A stretch of 64,000 nt of DNA from Pseudoalteromonas sp. Z1A8 (GCF_011378855.1 NZ_WTLB01000016.1:19955-83954); one strand, 5' to 3'; counted from the stretch's first letter, positions 22,643 to 31,639 are shown. A program made the numbers and translations. Notes: generated by a model not told the origin, from the sequence alone.

Positions 22643-23452
22643 ATGTATGACTTAGGTTTGTTAGTCGCAAGCTGCGCACTACTAGGCTGTATTGTTGGGT
22701 TTTTAGCTGGATTACTAGGCATTGGCGGTGGTTTAATTATCGTCCCAGTACTCAGCACTCTGCTACTTTCATTTAATATAACCTCAGCGGATCATGTATT
22801 AGTAATCGCTATTGCAACTTCGCTTGCTTCTATTTTATTTACTTCAACGTCTTCAGCGCTGGCTCATCATAAAAATGATAATGTGCCTTGGGCAATCGCC
22901 CCTTGGGTTATGTCGGGTGTGGCTTTAGGTGCACTTATTAGTGGCTTTGCAGCAAGTTTAATCCCTGAACAAATATTACGTACAGTGTTTGCTATAAGTG
23001 TTGTATTTATTGCAGCAAGAATGGTGCTCTCCGCGCGTAATAAACCGATGTCAGAAAAACCGTTACCGGCAGGTCCTATTTTAGGGGGCGTTTCTGCAAT
23101 AATGGGCGGGTTATCAGGTTTAATAGGGATTGGCGGCGGAGCTTTAATAGTACCGATGCTTAATTATTTTTCGGTTGATATAAAAAAAGCAATTGGCTGC
23201 GCGGCGGCGTGCGGAATTGTTATTGCATTATTTGGCTCTATTGGTTACATCAGCGCAGGCTGGCAGGTTACCGATTTAGAGCATGGTTTTGCTGGGTTTG
23301 TTTATTTACCTGCGTTATTTGGAATTGTTATTACCTCGTGGTTTGTTGCGCCTATTGGCGCCAAAGCAACTCACTACTTACCTGTTAATACAATTAAGAA
23401 AGTTTTCGCGGTGCTGCTTGTAGTTATCGCAATTAAAATGGTTTTTAGCTAA
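22643..23452 (+). CDS. TSUP (TauE/SafE) family membrane transporter
   Basis: Predicted multi-pass permease of the sulfite/organosulfonate exporter family. The 269 residues contain about eight hydrophobic helices arranged as an internal duplication: [19 protein letters not shown] near the start and [19 protein letters not shown] in the second half are the paired family motifs. Substrate cannot be told from sequence; family members carry sulfite, sulfoacetate or similar anions. It sits between ptsP and lgt with 13 bases to lgt, so it may be cotranscribed with lgt-thyA. Confidence 0.88.
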   Translation: MYDLGLLVASCALLGCIVGFLAGLLGIGGGLIIVPVLSTLLLSFNITSADHVLVIAIATSLASILFTSTSSALAHHKNDNVPWAIAPWVMSGVALGALISGFAASLIPEQILRTVFAISVVFIAARMVLSARNKPMSEKPLPAGPILGGVSAIMGGLSGLIGIGGGALIVPMLNYFSVDIKKAIGCAAACGIVIALFGSIGYISAGWQVTDLEHGFAGFVYLPALFGIVITSWFVAPIGAKATHYLPVNTIKKVFAVLLVVIAIKMVFS

Positions 23453-23465
23453 AGGTTTATTTTTT

Positions 23466-24269
23466 ATGGCACTTGAATTCCCTCAAATTGATCCAATTAT
23501 TTTTTCTGTTGGACCGCTAAGCGTACGTTGGTATGGCTTAATGTACTTAATTGGTTTTGCATTTGCGATGTGGTTTGCTAATCGCCAAGCATCAAAGCCA
23601 AATTCGGGTTGGACTAAAGACCAAGTAAGCGATTTACTGTTTTACGGCATGTTAGGGGTAATACTAGGCGGACGTATTGGCTACGTATTGTTTTATCAGT
23701 TTAGTTACTTTATAGAAAACCCATTGTATTTATTTAGAATAGATCAGGGTGGTATGTCGTTTCATGGTGGAACGCTGGGCGTTATAACCGCCGTCGCAAT
23801 TTTTTCGTGGACGCGTAAAAAGTCACTGCTTCAAGTGGGCGATTTTGTTGCTCCGCTTGTGCCTGTTGGCTTATTAGCTGGGCGTATTGGTAACTTTATT
23901 AATGGCGAATTATGGGGTCGAGTTACCGACGTGCCATGGGCAATGGTATTTCCAACGGGTGGTCCGCTTGCGCGTCACCCATCGCAGTTATACGAAGCAT
24001 TTTTTGAAGGCTTAGTGCTGTTTTTAATCCTGCAATGGTTTATTAAAAAACCGCGTCCAGCTGGCAGCGTAGCCGGTGTGTTTTTATTAGGTTACGGCGT
24101 GTTTAGATTCTGTATTGAATATTTCCGCCAACCCGATGCACAACTAGGTTTATTTGCCGACTTTATTTCAATGGGGCAAATACTTTCACTTCCTATGATA
24201 GTGGGTGGTTTAGGTTTATTAATTTGGGCATATAAGCAACCACAACACGTTAAAACAGCTAAGGCATAA
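23466..24269 (+). CDS. lgt: Prolipoprotein diacylglyceryl transferase
   Basis: Inner-membrane enzyme that transfers diacylglycerol from phosphatidylglycerol to the lipobox cysteine of prolipoproteins, needed for the many lipoproteins in this window. Seven hydrophobic helices are visible. Signature residues: [20 protein letters not shown], and [14 protein letters not shown] followed by HPSQLYEA. Length 267 residues is typical. thyA starts ten bases after the stop, the common lgt-thyA pairing. Confidence 0.97.
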   Translation: MALEFPQIDPIIFSVGPLSVRWYGLMYLIGFAFAMWFANRQASKPNSGWTKDQVSDLLFYGMLGVILGGRIGYVLFYQFSYFIENPLYLFRIDQGGMSFHGGTLGVITAVAIFSWTRKKSLLQVGDFVAPLVPVGLLAGRIGNFINGELWGRVTDVPWAMVFPTGGPLARHPSQLYEAFFEGLVLFLILQWFIKKPRPAGSVAGVFLLGYGVFRFCIEYFRQPDAQLGLFADFISMGQILSLPMIVGGLGLLIWAYKQPQHVKTAKA

Positions 24270-24279
24270 TAAGAAAAGC

Positions 24280-25131
24280 ATGAAACAATATTTAAAATTA
24301 TGTCAGCGTATTGTTGACGAAGGTCAGTGGGTCGAAAACAAACGTACAGGTACGCGTTGTTTAACCGTTATTAATGCCGATTTAGAATACGATGTGGCTA
24401 ATAATAAGTTTCCGATGATCACTACGCGTAAAAGTTACTACAAAGCAGCGATTGCTGAGCTACTAGGATATTTACGCGGTTACGACAGCGCTGAGCAGTT
24501 TCGTGAAATTGGCTGTAAAACATGGGATGCTAACGCGAACGATAACAAGGCATGGCTTAATAATCCTAACCGTAAAGGTGAGGATGACATGGGGCGTGTT
24601 TATGGCGTACAAGGCCGTGGTTGGCAACGACCAGATGGCTCAACGCTTGATCAGCTTTCCAAAGTTATTAATAACTTAAAAAATGGCATAGATGACCGTG
24701 GTGAAATAATCACGTTTTATAACCCAGGCGAATTTGAGCTTGGTTGTTTGCGCCCGTGCATGCATACACACACTTTCTCCTTACTTGGTGATACGCTATA
24801 TTTAACGTCATACCAGCGAAGCTGTGATGTACCGCTCGGCCTTAATTTCAATCAAATTCAGTGTTTTGTGTTGCTTGCGTTAGTGGCTCAAATTACCGGC
24901 CACAAAGCGGGTAAGGCGTATCATAAAATTGCTAATGCACATATATACGAAAACCAACTTGAGCTAATGCGAGACGTGCAGTTAACGCGTGAGCCATTTG
25001 CATCACCTCAGTTAAAAATTAATCCAAAAATTAAATCATTAGAAGACATAGAAACGTGGGTAACACGAGACGACTTTGAAGTAACAGGCTATCAATGTCA
25101 TGAAGCGATTCAATATCCATTTTCAGTATAA
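24280..25131 (+). CDS. thyA: Thymidylate synthase
   Basis: Methylates dUMP to dTMP with methylenetetrahydrofolate. The catalytic nucleophile is Cys160 in [10 protein letters not shown] and the phosphate-binding segment is [16 protein letters not shown]. At 283 residues it belongs to the slightly longer ThyA form, with an insertion around 85-105 ([19 protein letters not shown]). It is cotranscribed with lgt judging from spacing. Confidence 0.97.
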   Translation: MKQYLKLCQRIVDEGQWVENKRTGTRCLTVINADLEYDVANNKFPMITTRKSYYKAAIAELLGYLRGYDSAEQFREIGCKTWDANANDNKAWLNNPNRKGEDDMGRVYGVQGRGWQRPDGSTLDQLSKVINNLKNGIDDRGEIITFYNPGEFELGCLRPCMHTHTFSLLGDTLYLTSYQRSCDVPLGLNFNQIQCFVLLALVAQITGHKAGKAYHKIANAHIYENQLELMRDVQLTREPFASPQLKINPKIKSLEDIETWVTRDDFEVTGYQCHEAIQYPFSV

Positions 25132-25154
25132 TAAAAGATTAAGGAAAACATAAA

Positions 25155-26033
25155 ATGAAAGCAGTGATCCCAGTAGCGGGCCTTGGTACTCGTATGTTAC
25201 CAGCCACTAAAGCAATTCCTAAAGAAATGCTTCCAGTGGTAGACCGTCCTTTAATTCAATATGTAGTAAACGAAGCTGTTGCTGCAGGAATTAAAGAAAT
25301 AGTGTTAGTAACGCACTCAAGTAAAAATTCAATCGAAAATCACTTCGATACAAGTTTTGAACTAGAAGCTACTTTAGAAAAGCGTGTTAAGCGGCAACTA
25401 CTTGCCGAAGTGCAAGCAATCTGCCCTAAAGATGTAACCATTATTCACGTACGCCAAGGTGAAGCAAAAGGCTTAGGCCATGCTATTAGTTGTGCTGCGC
25501 CTATTATTGGTAACGAACCGTTTGTAGTTATTTTACCAGATGTAATTATTGATGATGTAGAGAGCGATCTTAAAAAAGATAACTTAGCAGAAATGATCGC
25601 TAATTTTGAGAAAACCAAGCACAGCCAAATTATGGTAGAACCAGTACCAATGGCGCAAGTGAACCAGTTTGGTGTGGTTGATTTAGGTGATGTTGACTTA
25701 AAGCAAGGTGAAAGCTCGCCAATTATTAATATGGTAGAAAAGCCGCCAATAGATGAAGCACCATCAAACTTAGCGGTAGTGGGTCGATACGTATTAAGCG
25801 AAAATATCTGGCCGTTACTTGCAAAAACTCCGCAAGGTGCAGGCGACGAAATTCAATTAACTGACGCAATTGCGATGTTAATGGAACACGAAAAAGTAGA
25901 CGCATACGCTATAAAAGGCCGAAGCCACGATTGTGGAAGTAAAATTGGCTACTTAAAAGCAACGATTGAATTTGCACTACGCCGTGATGAATTTGCCGAT
26001 GAATTAAAATCATTTATCAAAAAACTGATTTAA
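25155..26033 (+). CDS. galU: UTP-glucose-1-phosphate uridylyltransferase
   Basis: Makes UDP-glucose for cell-surface polysaccharides. The nucleotide-binding start [20 protein letters not shown] and the following [20 protein letters not shown] are the family signature; [11 protein letters not shown] and [14 protein letters not shown] mark the C-terminal half. Length is 292 residues. It starts 23 bases after thyA with AAGGAAAA upstream. A hairpin terminator follows. Confidence 0.96.
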   Translation: MKAVIPVAGLGTRMLPATKAIPKEMLPVVDRPLIQYVVNEAVAAGIKEIVLVTHSSKNSIENHFDTSFELEATLEKRVKRQLLAEVQAICPKDVTIIHVRQGEAKGLGHAISCAAPIIGNEPFVVILPDVIIDDVESDLKKDNLAEMIANFEKTKHSQIMVEPVPMAQVNQFGVVDLGDVDLKQGESSPIINMVEKPPIDEAPSNLAVVGRYVLSENIWPLLAKTPQGAGDEIQLTDAIAMLMEHEKVDAYAIKGRSHDCGSKIGYLKATIEFALRRDEFADELKSFIKKLI

Positions 26034-26051
26034 CAGTTAACGCAAAACATG

Positions 26052-26078
26052 AAAGGCGCCTATAGGCGTCTTTTTTTA
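26052..26078 (+). terminator. Terminator after galU
   Basis: AAAGGCGCCT and AGGCGTCTTT pair (one wobble) around a short TAT turn, followed by a T-run. Confidence 0.85.
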
Positions 26079-26270
26079 TGAGTTTTATCAGGGCCTGTTT
26101 ATCTTTCGAGGTTAAATTTTCAGCAGGCTGTTTGGTATTTAGGCAAGGCAGAGCCTATGTAGTGTGGTTATTCCCCATAAATAGGCGATAACGTAGCATA
26201 AATGCCAAACATGCGCTGCCCGAAGGGTTCTGCCTCGGGGCAATTTACTCTTTGTTGCCTACATGGATGT

Positions 26271-27672
26271 CATAGGTAAGATCTTAAGAAATTGAGTTGA
26301 AGCTCAATTCATGATCAAATGGTTGTTACCACACAAACCACAGAATCAAGAAAAGAGCTTCAAATGAATGCTAACATTTTTATTAATAAGTTAAAAAGTA
26401 TCCTAAGTGAAAAAAAACTGAACCGACTTGGTAAACAAGTAGCATTTACTAAAAGAGAAAGAAATATTACCGCATTTCATATGGTTGTTAGTCTTGTTGC
26501 TGCGCTTGGGGATAAAAAAACGGCCTATTTATCCGAAATATTAAGAGTTTATAATCAGCTAACAGGGCAGTCTATTAAGTATAAGCCTTTTCATAACCAG
26601 TTAGTTAAACCTGAACTAGCTGAACTAATGCGAGAGGTAACAAATAGAGTTTTTAATTGTTGGATAAATGATGCGCTTAAGTACACGAAAAAAGATTTGT
26701 TCAAGTTTGAGAATATTTTAATTCAGGACGGTAGCTCTATTATGCTTCATCGTTCTTTAAAAGATGTTTTTCCTGGGCGATTTTCAAATACGTGTCCAGC
26801 AGCGATTGAATTGCATGCTACTTTAAATTTAACGCAAGGTTGCTTTGAAAAAGCAGGTATAACACCAGACAGTTACTCTGAACGTGAAGAACTTCCAACA
26901 TTTAAAGAGTTGAAAGGACAGTTGTTACTTGCTGATAGAGGGTATTATTCAGGTAGTTATATTCATGAATTAGATAAAGCAGGAGGATTTTACGTATTAA
27001 GAGCGAAGGGATTAAAAGCAGTCAGAGTACATAATGCTTTTAAGCAAAATGGACAGGAATTAACAGGAAGTCATTCCCCAAAGTTATGTGAATTACTCCC
27101 CGAATTACCTAAAAATGATCTTATTGATATGAATGTTAGCATAAAAAACAAGCTTACAAGAGTCGTTGGGTATTGGTCAAAAAAAGAAAAACAATATACA
27201 TTTTTAGTCACTAATTTATCTATTGATGAATTTACAGCGACGGAAATAGGCAAATTATATAGGTTACGCTGGCAGGTTGAATTACTTTTTAAGGAGTGTA
27301 AGTCTTATAATAATTTACGCGGCTTTCAAACATCAAACGCAACCTTACAAGAGGCGCTAATTTATGTAAGTTTAATAGTAACCACGCTTAAAAGGTTTTT
27401 AACTGGCTGTATTGAAAAGATATTTAAAACTGAAATGTCTACAATGACAGTAGCAAAAACAACGGGTGTTTGGTGGATTGGCATATTAACAGCGATTATT
27501 AGGAAGCATAGGAAAGGGTTGTTAAATGCAGTTAATGGAGCATTTGACTTTCTGAGGAAAAATGCAGCTAGGGCGCACCCCAAACGCGATCGAAAAACAG
27601 GAGTATTTCAATATGGGGTAGAGCCAAATTTTTAAGGCTGTATTTAATATTTTTCTTAAGTACCTACCTATG
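26271..27672 (+). mobile_element. IS4-family insertion sequence, apparently intact
   Basis: A 1402-bp element bounded by inverted repeats: CATAGGTAAGATCTTAAGAAA at the left and the complement of the right end, CATAGGTAGGTACTTAAGAAA (18 of 21 identical). It is flanked on both sides by the perfect 10-bp direct repeat ACATGGATGT (26261-26270 and 27673-27682), the target duplication. It carries a single full-length transposase gene. Perfect duplication and an open gene point to a recent insertion. Confidence 0.93.
26364..27635 (+). CDS. IS4-family DDE transposase
   Basis: Transposase of the surrounding insertion sequence. The IS4-family YREK signature Y-2-R-3-E-6-K is read in YRLRWQVELLFKECK, containing the catalytic glutamate; the first aspartate is in LIQDGSSIML and the second in LLLADRGYYSG. 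The C-terminal tail is basic. The start at 26364 is preferred because AAGAG lies six bases upstream and MNANIFINKLKSIL is a natural N-terminus; an upstream ATG at 26319 would add 15 residues. The frame is uninterrupted, so the element may be active. Confidence 0.9.
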   Translation: MNANIFINKLKSILSEKKLNRLGKQVAFTKRERNITAFHMVVSLVAALGDKKTAYLSEILRVYNQLTGQSIKYKPFHNQLVKPELAELMREVTNRVFNCWINDALKYTKKDLFKFENILIQDGSSIMLHRSLKDVFPGRFSNTCPAAIELHATLNLTQGCFEKAGITPDSYSEREELPTFKELKGQLLLADRGYYSGSYIHELDKAGGFYVLRAKGLKAVRVHNAFKQNGQELTGSHSPKLCELLPELPKNDLIDMNVSIKNKLTRVVGYWSKKEKQYTFLVTNLSIDEFTATEIGKLYRLRWQVELLFKECKSYNNLRGFQTSNATLQEALIYVSLIVTTLKRFLTGCIEKIFKTEMSTMTVAKTTGVWWIGILTAIIRKHRKGLLNAVNGAFDFLRKNAARAHPKRDRKTGVFQYGVEPNF

Positions 27673-27906
27673 ACATGGATGTAGATAAGGGGCGTGAGCA
27701 GGACGCGGAAGCTTTACTCGGTTTTTACTTAGCCCACTAGGTTACAAACCTCGCGCCGCGATTAAATGGCCCCGAGATTGAACAAATTTTAATCCTGAAA
27801 GGTCAACAGGCCCTAGATTAAAGTAAGGACGGGGCCACTCGAAAAATAAAAGTTTTTAAGTCATTACAGACATATTGTTATTTATGTTGTAAAGTTTGTG
27901 TTAACT

Positions 27907-27920
27907 GGCATTGAATTTGT
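27907..27920 (+). promoter_or_regulatory. Possible sigma-54-like promoter of the SPOR/FlgO lipoprotein cluster
   Basis: TGGCATTGAATTTGTA keeps the minus-24 GG and correct ten-base spacing but has GT instead of GC at minus-12. Predicted start near 27932. Weak on its own; supported by the flagellar-type genes downstream. Confidence 0.35.
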
Positions 27921-27952
27921 ATTAAAGAATGCTCTCAAGGAAGGGGTGGAGT

Positions 27953-28000
27953 ATGCAACGATGTGTTTTACAAAACACTGACATGCATGCGAAGAGCTAA
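27953..28000 (+). CDS. Possible 15-residue leader peptide
   Basis: A short frame (MQRCVLQNTDMHAKS) begins three bases after a strong purine tract, AAGGAAGGGGTGGAG, a better ribosome site than most genes here have. It sits about 20 bases after the predicted promoter start and 98 bases ahead of the first lipoprotein gene. Three hairpins lie in or after it: GTGTTTT-AC-AAAACAC (27963-27978), GAGCT/AGCTC, and AGTTAAAC/GTTTAACT (28026-28057). It may be a translated leader or a chance frame; no homologue is recognised. Confidence 0.35.
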   Translation: MQRCVLQNTDMHAKS

Positions 28001-28098
28001 GTTTTATAGCTCACAGCTTAAATAAAGTTAAACGCTTTCTTGTGAGAATGTTTAACTGAAATGTAGTGAAAAAACACTGCTTTCAGGATAACTAATAC

Positions 28099-28782
28099 AT
28101 GTTTAAATATAAAAAAAATAACATAGGGCTTTTACTCAGTTTACTAATGCTTGTTTTTGGTACAGCATGCAGCGTCTCGCCTGAAATAAAAACTATTGAT
28201 GAACAACCTCAAAGTAACTCGCCTGATTACGTCTCAATTACAGCCTTGGAGCTTGCTCAGCTAAAAGATGCCGCAATGCAGTGGCAACAAGCCCGTGAAG
28301 GCATAGAGCGAATCTTAAGGTTAGAAAAAGAAATAACTTACCTCGTAAATCATATTGATATTATAAACAGCAAAGCTATTGCGCAGTCTAATCAAGGGTA
28401 TAGCAGCAAGTCAGTACGTTCACCACGAAACACTCGTAATGTTAAACCACGCCAACAAGTTAAACAAAACGACAGTAATAAAAAACAAGCTGTAAAATTA
28501 AATACACCTAAACATGTATTTGCTTTGCAGGTAGCTTCGGTTGACTCAGAGCAAGGTGTGGCTAAAGCATGGCAAGAACTAAATACTAAAGCAGCGCCGT
28601 TGTTTAGAGACAAAATATTGACGAATGTAGAAACCGCTAAAATAAACGACAAAATGTTTTACAGGCTAAAGCTTGGTTCTTACCAAAACTTTAAAAATGC
28701 AAAAGCAGACTGCGCCGTATTCAAGCTTTATAAACTCGATTGCATAGTAAGTAACTATACCGATAAGCCTATAAAGCTGTAG
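28099..28782 (+). CDS. SPOR-domain putative lipoprotein 1
   Basis: A 227-residue exported protein with a hydrophobic signal and a lipobox-like FGTAC around Cys24 (imperfect at minus-3). A predicted helical segment (LAQLKDAAMQWQQAREGIERI) and a low-complexity basic linker precede a C-terminal SPOR-like domain (HVFALQVASV through KLGSYQNFKNAKADC), the fold that binds denuded septal peptidoglycan in other proteins. The next gene encodes a paralogue of the same plan. Placed first in a run with three FlgO-family genes, it may be flagellar or polar envelope related, by inference only. Confidence 0.75.
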   Translation: MFKYKKNNIGLLLSLLMLVFGTACSVSPEIKTIDEQPQSNSPDYVSITALELAQLKDAAMQWQQAREGIERILRLEKEITYLVNHIDIINSKAIAQSNQGYSSKSVRSPRNTRNVKPRQQVKQNDSNKKQAVKLNTPKHVFALQVASVDSEQGVAKAWQELNTKAAPLFRDKILTNVETAKINDKMFYRLKLGSYQNFKNAKADCAVFKLYKLDCIVSNYTDKPIKL

Positions 28783-28860
28783 TTAAAATAGAAACTTGCT
28801 TAAAATATATTTATCCATAAAATATATTCTTCATAATTTAACTCGCTTTTGGAAAAGTAA

Positions 28861-29445
28861 ATGCTTTTAAAACCGATATTTAAAAGCATAGTGCTATTAA
28901 CGGTACTTGCTTTAGCTGCATGTAACTCACCCCAGCAAGTTAAAACGACTCAAACCAACCCGCAATCGATTCTTATTGAGAAGTCTGATTTGGAGCTGCT
29001 TAAAGTTTCGGTCGCACAGTGGGAAAGCTCTCAACCTAAAGTAGAGCAGCTACTAAAGTTAGAAAATAAATTAACGCAGCTTGCTACTAATCTAAAACAG
29101 CTAAATGAGTTTGATGTTCTAAATACTCCTGTAAATGATGTAGTTAATAACGAGAGTGTATTAAAAAACCACTCGGTATTGTTTGCTTTGCAAATTGCCG
29201 CTTTTAAAAATAAAAATGCATTACAAAAGAAGCTCAGCGAATTCCAAGAAAAAATACCACAAAATATTATCTCACCCACTGAGGTAAATGTAGAAACCGT
29301 AAGAGTTAATAACACAACTTTTTATCGATTGAAGTTAGGTGCTTATAGCAATTCAGCGGATGCTAAAAGTGATTGTTTAGCCCTTATAAAGCAAAAAGTA
29401 GCATGTTTTGTTAGCTATTACGTTCAACAACCTTACAAACAGTAA
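28861..29445 (+). CDS. SPOR-domain putative lipoprotein 2 (paralogue)
   Basis: A 194-residue paralogue of the preceding protein with a good lipobox, LAAC, at Cys21. It shares the helical segment (SDLELLKVSVAQWESSQPKV, then QLLKLENKLTQL) and the C-terminal SPOR-like unit (LFALQIAAFKN through LKLGAYSNSADAKSDC), but has a shorter linker. Both copies keep the pattern V-E-T-hydrophobic-x-N-x-x-FYRLKLG. Seventy-eight bases separate the genes and no sigma-54 motif lies between, so they are probably cotranscribed. Confidence 0.78.
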   Translation: MLLKPIFKSIVLLTVLALAACNSPQQVKTTQTNPQSILIEKSDLELLKVSVAQWESSQPKVEQLLKLENKLTQLATNLKQLNEFDVLNTPVNDVVNNESVLKNHSVLFALQIAAFKNKNALQKKLSEFQEKIPQNIISPTEVNVETVRVNNTTFYRLKLGAYSNSADAKSDCLALIKQKVACFVSYYVQQPYKQ

Positions 29446-29451
29446 TCTTTA

Positions 29452-29465
29452 GGCATAATAATTGC
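29452..29465 (+). promoter_or_regulatory. Sigma-54 promoter of the first FlgO-like gene
   Basis: AGGCATAATAATTGCTT has GG at 29452-29453, ten bases, then GC at 29464-29465 with TTGCTT at minus-12. Predicted start near 29477, 24 bases before the ATG at 29501. Confidence 0.65.
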
Positions 29466-29500
29466 TTTAACTCTTATATATTTAAAAGAGGATGGCAACT

Positions 29501-30094
29501 ATGCGCCTGTTATTGCCCTTATTATTTGTAAACCTAGCAGCTTGTAGTTTAACGCCTCAACCCGAGCCGAGTGTCAGTACTAATGCTCCCAAAGCAGCTA
29601 TGGCAGCCTACACAGTAAGTGATTACGTTAATAACTTAACAGCCCAACTTAATAATCTTCAAGGGCCGCTAAGTAGAAATGCACGCATTGGTGTAAGTAG
29701 CTTTTTTCTTGCCGATAAGATCGACTCAAAACTAATGACAGAGCAAGGTTCTGGTTTAAGCCAACAGATCCAAGAAAGTCTTTTAACTCAAATGACCCAA
29801 CTGGGATATAACACCGTTGAATATAGATTGGGAAACAGCTTAAACTTATCAGAACATGCCGACAGTATACTTAGTCGTGATTTAAATAAATTACGCGCTC
29901 GTCAGAATATTGACTTAATTATTACCGGCACAGTAACCCGTCAGCAACACGCTTATATTGTAAATGCGCGTTTGATAAATATTAATAATAAACAAGTTTT
30001 GTCTGCCGGCAGTACAGAGATCCCAATTAATGTAATGTGGGGTAATGAAAAAATACAGCAACGCGACGGCTACTTATACCGCAGCGAATACTAA
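29501..30094 (+). CDS. FlgO-family lipoprotein 1
   Basis: Outer-membrane lipoprotein candidate of 197 residues with lipobox LAAC at Cys15. The body carries the FlgO-type fold: VSDYVNNLTAQL, then GVSSFFLADKIDS, GLSQQIQESLLTQM, and a C-terminal NIDLIITGTVTRQQHAYIVN. FlgO in Vibrio cholerae is an outer-membrane protein needed for full motility. The start at 29501 is chosen because AGAGGA is eight bases upstream; the ATG at 29492 overlaps that site. It is the most divergent of three tandem copies. Confidence 0.82.
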   Translation: MRLLLPLLFVNLAACSLTPQPEPSVSTNAPKAAMAAYTVSDYVNNLTAQLNNLQGPLSRNARIGVSSFFLADKIDSKLMTEQGSGLSQQIQESLLTQMTQLGYNTVEYRLGNSLNLSEHADSILSRDLNKLRARQNIDLIITGTVTRQQHAYIVNARLININNKQVLSAGSTEIPINVMWGNEKIQQRDGYLYRSEY

Positions 30095-30107
30095 CCAGGA
30101 GCACAAA

Positions 30108-30809
30108 ATGAGAAACCTATTAATTACCCTCTGTTTACCTTTGGGCTTTGGCTGTTCGCATATACTAAATGGTATGAATACAGGTACGGATGAGACCCAG
30201 GTTCAAAATAATAACCAAACAGCGCAACTCGTTAATAATCAGCGTGATGTTGCAGATCCGGTATCCAATGATCGTTTATTTCAATCGGACTTTGCTCAAA
30301 AAAATAGTCATACCAAGCCGGCTCTACCAATGCGAAAGAACATAAATCATTATGTACGCGGAATAATGCAAGACATGGTTGAAAACCTGCAATATGTTAA
30401 TGGAAAAACACCATTAGCCGTTTCAAGCTTTGTATTTTTAGATGATGATTTTAATGACAGTAGTTTACTGGGGAATCAAATATCTGAAAGTTTCATGCAC
30501 GAGCTACATAATTTTGGCATACCCGTTATTGACTTTAAAACAACCGACTACATGCGTGTTACACCTGAAGGAGACTTTGTATTTAGTCGAGATTATTTAG
30601 AGCTTAACCAAGATCAAAACTTTAAATACGTACTCGCTGGCACATTAGTAAGTAGTCAAGGAGGAGTTCTTGTAAACGCACGTATTATTGGACTGCAAAG
30701 CAAAGCCGTAGTAGGCACTGCGCAAGGTTTTATTCCACAGTCAGTTGTTGATGCACTTAATAGTAACTACCGCACTGATGGAATAATGCTTAAGCAAGCA
30801 AGCAAGTGA
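30108..30809 (+). CDS. FlgO-family lipoprotein 2
   Basis: A 233-residue exported protein, MRNLLITLCLPLGFGC, with an atypical lipobox (G-F-G-C at Cys16). The FlgO domain begins NHYVRGIMQDMVENLQY and includes LAVSSFVFLDD, LLGNQISESFMHELHNFG, VIDFKTTDYMRV, FSRDYLEL and KYVLAGTLVSSQGGVLVNAR. It is clearly more similar to copy 3 than to copy 1. The start at 30108 follows AGGAGCACAAA; the longer frame from 30045 runs inside copy 1. It ends overlapping the GTG of the next frame, suggesting coupling. Confidence 0.83.
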   Translation: MRNLLITLCLPLGFGCSHILNGMNTGTDETQVQNNNQTAQLVNNQRDVADPVSNDRLFQSDFAQKNSHTKPALPMRKNINHYVRGIMQDMVENLQYVNGKTPLAVSSFVFLDDDFNDSSLLGNQISESFMHELHNFGIPVIDFKTTDYMRVTPEGDFVFSRDYLELNQDQNFKYVLAGTLVSSQGGVLVNARIIGLQSKAVVGTAQGFIPQSVVDALNSNYRTDGIMLKQASK

Positions 30810-30817
30810 GGCTAACT

Positions 30818-31492
30818 ATGTCGTATATACTAATTACTATCGTTGGATTTATTACTTTAATTGGGTTAACAGGCTGCTCAATGACGCAAAATAATGAGCA
30901 TAACGAAAACACAACACGAACAGATTACACAGTAAACGGTGGTAATGATCAGCTTAATGTTGCTTATAACAATCAAGCAATACAATCGCAAGTTGAATAC
31001 GATCCATCTCAGCAGTTCACACCACTTAAGCACCATAAAACACTTGCTAACTATGTAGAGCAAATGGCACTTGATTTGGTTGATACGCTTGAGTTTGAAA
31101 GTGATACCGACACCAATATTAATATTGCCGTTACTACCTTGGTCGATCTTGATTCATCGCTTACTAAAAGTAATCAATTGGGTAATCAAATTTCTGAAAC
31201 GTTAATTCATCAGTTACAAAAGTTTGGTTATGGCGTGGTTGATTTTAAAACAACCCAAACAATAGATGTAAATAGCCGGGGGGATTTTGCTTTTTCGCGT
31301 GATATTGAAAAGCTTAGCGAAGAGCAAATGGCGAGCCATGTATTAGCGGGTACATTAATTTATCGCAGTGATGCTGTTGTTGTAAATACACGTGTAATTA
31401 ACGTGCATACAAAAAAAATTGTCGCGAGTAGCCGAAAACTAATCCCACTATATGTACTAAATAAAGAAGATATATACTTATCAAGCAATTAA
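30818..31492 (+). CDS. FlgO-family lipoprotein 3
   Basis: A 224-residue lipoprotein with a clear lipobox LTGC at Cys20. Shared FlgO motifs are NYVEQMALDLVDTLEF, IAVTTLVDLD, LGNQISETLIHQLQKFG, VVDFKTTQTI, FAFSRDIEKL and HVLAGTLIYRSDAVVVNTR. The ATG at 30818 (with GAGG just upstream) is preferred to the GTG at 30806. Three tandem FlgO paralogues are unusual: Vibrio has a single flgO beside flgP. Here flgP is 9 kb away, and one of these copies is the likely flgO orthologue. Confidence 0.83.
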   Translation: MSYILITIVGFITLIGLTGCSMTQNNEHNENTTRTDYTVNGGNDQLNVAYNNQAIQSQVEYDPSQQFTPLKHHKTLANYVEQMALDLVDTLEFESDTDTNINIAVTTLVDLDSSLTKSNQLGNQISETLIHQLQKFGYGVVDFKTTQTIDVNSRGDFAFSRDIEKLSEEQMASHVLAGTLIYRSDAVVVNTRVINVHTKKIVASSRKLIPLYVLNKEDIYLSSN

Positions 31493-31509
31493 GTTCAGAT
31501 GTTGCTTGA
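31481..31509 (+). terminator. Possible terminator hairpin after the FlgO genes
   Basis: TCAAGCAA and TTGCTTGA form an eight-base stem overlapping the last stop codon. No T-run follows, so intrinsic termination is uncertain. Confidence 0.35.
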
Positions 31510-31535
31510 TATGAAAAACTAGATGCCGTTATAAT
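31506..31535 (+). promoter_or_regulatory. Sigma-70 promoter of the tRNA-Arg gene
   Basis: TTGATA (31506-31511), an 18-base spacer and a perfect TATAAT (31530-31535). The predicted start lies near 31542, about 23 bases before the tRNA. Confidence 0.7.
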
Positions 31536-31564
31536 TCACCCTTCTAAGCACACAGCTTATTTGT

Positions 31565-31639
31565 GGCCTCTTAGTTAAATGGATATAACGGCCCCCTCCT
31601 AAGGGGCAGTTGCAAGTTCGATTCTTGCAGGGGCTACCA
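31565..31639 (+). tRNA. argW: tRNA-Arg (anticodon CCT)
   Basis: A 75-base cloverleaf with encoded CCA. The D-arm TTAGTTAAATGGATATAA is the same as in E. coli argW, the anticodon stem GCCCC/GGGGC encloses the loop CTCCTAA (anticodon CCT, decoding AGG), and the T-arm is GCAAG-TTCGATT-CTTGC. The acceptor stem GGCCTCT/AGGGGCT contains two G-U pairs, including the terminal one. tRNA-Arg(CCT) genes are known integration sites in enterobacteria, and an accessory segment begins directly downstream here. Confidence 0.95.

Larger units (their letters stand above)
26090..27814. repeat. 313-bp inverted-repeat element, split by an insertion sequence
   Basis: Outer ends AGGGCCTGTTTATCTTTC (from 26090) and the complement of the 3' end, AGGGCCTGTTGACCTTTC (reading back from 27814), are imperfect inverted repeats matching at about 25 of 31 positions. 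Removing the insertion sequence and one copy of its target duplication leaves a 313-bp non-coding element. The ends, size and lack of genes suggest a miniature transposable element. No clear target duplication of the outer element was found. Confidence 0.6.

Noticed and set aside
30806..30817. GTG start for the third FlgO-like gene at 30806
   Set aside because: The ATG at 30818 has GAGG at a suitable distance and gives a normal signal peptide.
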